Below are positions 62,343 through 64,000 of a stretch of DNA of 64,000 nucleotides, piece by piece. Under the pieces are notes generated by a model. That model was not told the origin of the DNA. It made no database searches and saw nothing but the letters and a program-made list of their open reading frames with translations. The position numbers and the translations under genes were made by a program. The DNA is from an uncultured Bacteroidales bacterium (GTDB taxonomy: Bacteria > Bacteroidota > Bacteroidia > Bacteroidales > Paludibacteraceae): contig CASDOZ010000002.1 of assembly GCA_949282265.1 (NCBI GenBank), positions 1-64,000 on the forward strand. The letters run 5' to 3'. Position 1 is the stretch's first letter. Each line of letters opens with the position of its first letter.

Positions 62343-63755
62343 TTATCGCCGGCCGCCACCACTGCTACGTGAACCGCCACTGCTCACCCGGCTGCCGCCC
62401 GAACTGAACGAAGAACTGCGTCCAGTCGATACGCCGCCGGAACGATACGAACTTGTGCTGCTGCTCCGGGTAGTTGTCCCGGTTGAATAGCTGCTGTTAC
62501 GAGTAGCCGTTGAGGTCGAAGGCCGAGATGAATAACTGCTGTTGCTCCTGCCGGAATAGGATGTGGAAACAGAAGTACGGCCGCTCGTGGCAGGACGGCT
62601 CATGGTCGCGGAAGAACTCCTGTATGTCCCGGATGAACCTGTCGCCGTTGTATATGAACTCCTGCCGGCGGATGTAGTTGTTACATTTGTGCGTGAAGTT
62701 GTTGTTCCTGCACTTGTTCCGGTTCTATACGAGGCCAAATCACGTGTTGCCGTTGTCCGGGAAGGACTTGCTCCGCTTGTGCCGGCACGTCCAGTTGTGA
62801 TATTTGCCGCCGTGCCGGTACGTCCGGAAACAACCGCCGAACGGGTCGTGCGTGCAGCACTTCCGTCTGAACGAAGCGTCCGGTTTGTCGTTCCATCCGA
62901 GACGGCTGTATATGCAGTACGTGTCGATGTACGAGTGCCTGTACTTACCCGCGTACCGGCGGCAGATGCCGTGGTTGATGTTCCACCCGTACGGGAACCT
63001 CCAGATATTCCGCCTACGGCTGTAACACCCGAATTTCCGACCCGCGTGCCGCTTGCATAGCGATTGCCAGCAATGTAATTCCCGTCAATATAATGATGAT
63101 GGTGATGATAGTGGTAAGGATAATATGGATTATACCAACCATAATAATAAGGGTCATACCACGGATTATACCAACCGTAATTCCAACCTACCGACCATCC
63201 CCAATTGTAGCCGTACCAGGAATAATATGAGCCCCAATAACCATAGGGATTATAACGCCATGCCCATGGGTTGTAGAAAGCCGGCGAATACATATAGTCA
63301 AAATAATACGGATTCGTCCAAGTCGGCGTTACATATGCATACGAACCATCAATATACACATTCCAACTGTCATCATCCAGGAAATAAATATCCGTATATC
63401 CCGGATCGCTAATGTGAATGGCAAATTTCGGATTGTGGAAACGCGCAATACGGTTCGCATATTCCAAATCCGAATCCGAGCCAACAAAACCGTTCAGATA
63501 TTCGCCTTCCGTTGCCATTTCGATTGCATCCGAATCGGATGCGACAACAAGCGTATCGGAAGATTGGGAGGCTGCATCATTGTCGATGTAAACAATTTCC
63601 AAGGCGCCATTTTTACGATTGGCTTTTTTCTGCCGGGCAGCTTCTGCTTCCCGTTGGGCATCTTCGGGCGTGAAGTAAATATCATCAATAAATGCTTCAC
63701 CGAACAAACTGGAAGAGAAGGCAAGCAAAATACTGCAAATAAATAATGGTTTCAT
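62343..63755 (-). CDS. Low-complexity surface protein rich in Tyr/Trp and Ser/Thr/Arg
   Basis: The 470-residue protein has a signal peptide (MKPLFICSILLAFSSSLFG), an acidic N-terminal part, a well-formed strand region (YIDGSYAYVTPTW), then a block of about 65 residues dense in Tyr, Trp, Pro and Gly (such as WGSYYSWYGYNWGWSVGWNY) that runs into HYHHHHHY. From there to the end it is Ser/Thr/Gly/Arg-rich with no predicted fold. Repeats such as RTST and SYRSG are frequent. It is probably exported and exposed at the cell surface, or it coats the cell. The basic tail could bind polyanions. No family recognised beyond a conserved Bacteroidetes type of protein. Confidence 0.75.
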   Translation of the reverse strand: MKPLFICSILLAFSSSLFGEAFIDDIYFTPEDAQREAEAARQKKANRKNGALEIVYIDNDAASQSSDTLVVASDSDAIEMATEGEYLNGFVGSDSDLEYANRIARFHNPKFAIHISDPGYTDIYFLDDDSWNVYIDGSYAYVTPTWTNPYYFDYMYSPAFYNPWAWRYNPYGYWGSYYSWYGYNWGWSVGWNYGWYNPWYDPYYYGWYNPYYPYHYHHHHHYIDGNYIAGNRYASGTRVGNSGVTAVGGISGGSRTGGTSTTASAAGTRVSTGTRTSTRTAYTAVSDGTTNRTLRSDGSAARTTRSAVVSGRTGTAANITTGRAGTSGASPSRTTATRDLASYRTGTSAGTTTSRTNVTTTSAGRSSYTTATGSSGTYRSSSATMSRPATSGRTSVSTSYSGRSNSSYSSRPSTSTATRNSSYSTGTTTRSSSTSSYRSGGVSTGRSSSFSSGGSRVSSGGSRSSGGGRR

Positions 63756-63817
63756 ATATCGTTAATTTAAGTCCTTCAATCACTCTGTTTTTACGCAATT
63801 ATTATGCCAACAAACAA

Positions 63818-63855
63818 GCAAGCGGCATTCTTCTTGTGTTAAAAACGCCGCTTGC
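63818..63855 (-). terminator. Hairpin between the last two minus-strand genes
   Basis: GCAAGCGGC and GCCGCTTGC form a 9-bp stem with a 20-base loop. On the minus strand it lies 23 bases after the stop of the partial gene at 63878 and is followed by TTGTTTGTTGG. It likely ends that gene. Confidence 0.65.
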
Positions 63856-63877
63856 AAAAATCAATATAATTTGCTGA

Positions 63878-64000
63878 TTAATTGTAAATTCCATTCAACA
63901 ATTTTCCCAACTGCACACCTGCCGCATACAAGCACCAATCCAAATCAGCATTGAAGCGATAAGCATAATGATAATTGTTTTTATCGCCCTTTTGCTGGTA
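63878..64000 (-). CDS. C-terminal 40 codons of an unidentified protein (partial)
   Basis: Reading on the minus strand from the window edge, a continuous frame ends NADLDWCLYAAGVQLGKLLN, then GIYN and TAA. It is preceded by YQQKGDKNNYHYAYRFN. The segment is rich in Tyr and Asn and alternates hydrophobic residues, as in the surface or outer-membrane proteins next door, but the family cannot be told from 40 residues. A terminator hairpin follows it. Confidence 0.55.
   Translation of the reverse strand, partial: YQQKGDKNNYHYAYRFNADLDWCLYAAGVQLGKLLNGIYN

Noticed and set aside
1..64000. CRISPR arrays, tRNA and rRNA genes
   Set aside because: I saw no regularly spaced repeats of 25-40 bases, no cloverleaf with a GTTCRANNC arm that I could support, and no rRNA-like sequence.

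Overview
The window looks like chromosomal DNA from a member of the Bacteroidetes, most likely the order Bacteroidales. Four things point there. Promoters recur with the Bacteroidetes -7 element TAnnTTTG. Start regions are A/T-rich with few Shine-Dalgarno sites. A giant SprA-type secretion translocon is present, together with FadL-like and low-complexity surface proteins. The division and cell-wall cluster has the Bacteroidetes form, with an MraY insertion and PASTA-bearing FtsI. I cannot name a genus.

Layout. (1) Positions 1-3083, minus strand: the 5' part of a phospholipase D-like protein (probably a helicase), a degraded small ORF, a UbiA prenyltransferase plus radical SAM pair, and a YccF membrane protein. 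(2) Positions about 3100-16550, plus strand: a visibly more A/T-rich accessory island. It holds a lipoprotein, an unrecorded 47-residue ORF, three co-directional genes of unknown role, an IS-like remnant, a metallophosphoesterase, a DEDDh exonuclease, an ADP-ribosylglycohydrolase, a tandem pair of large DUF262 proteins, a frameshifted secreted protein and a WYL-domain regulator. (3) Positions 16604-29858, minus strand: housekeeping genes, namely a 5-hydroxyisourate hydrolase, patatin, uvrA, nitroreductase, acyltransferase, floA-nfeD, a TPR/beta-propeller protein, a glycosyltransferase, lysA-lysC and a second acyltransferase. (4) Positions 30046-45877, plus strand: an almost complete dcw cluster, mraZ-rsmH-ftsL-ftsI-murE-mraY-murD-ftsW-murG-(promoter)-murC-ftsQ-ftsA-ftsZ, then a YqeY-like gene. 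(5) Positions 45952-60627, plus strand: a TPR protein, a DedA protein, ruvA, sprA, a HAD phosphatase, a DsbD-like reductase and glyS. (6) Positions 60754-64000, minus strand: a FadL-like outer-membrane protein, an aromatic and Ser/Thr/Arg-rich surface protein, and the last 40 codons of another gene.

How the genes fit together. The dcw block makes peptidoglycan precursors and the divisome; lysC and lysA supply aspartate-pathway flux and process meso-diaminopimelate, which the MurE DNPR motif predicts is its substrate. The most interesting part is the island. The two DUF262 proteins resemble GmrSD-type nucleotide-dependent restriction, but both members of the pair carry the DUF262 DGQQRLTT motif. 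They sit near a WYL protein of the kind that controls defence loci. A 19-base, near-palindromic operator candidate is shared, with 17 identical positions, between the WYL promoter and the lipoprotein promoter at the other end of the island. I propose the island as a defence or stress locus. The restriction function, the regulon and the island borders are inferences.
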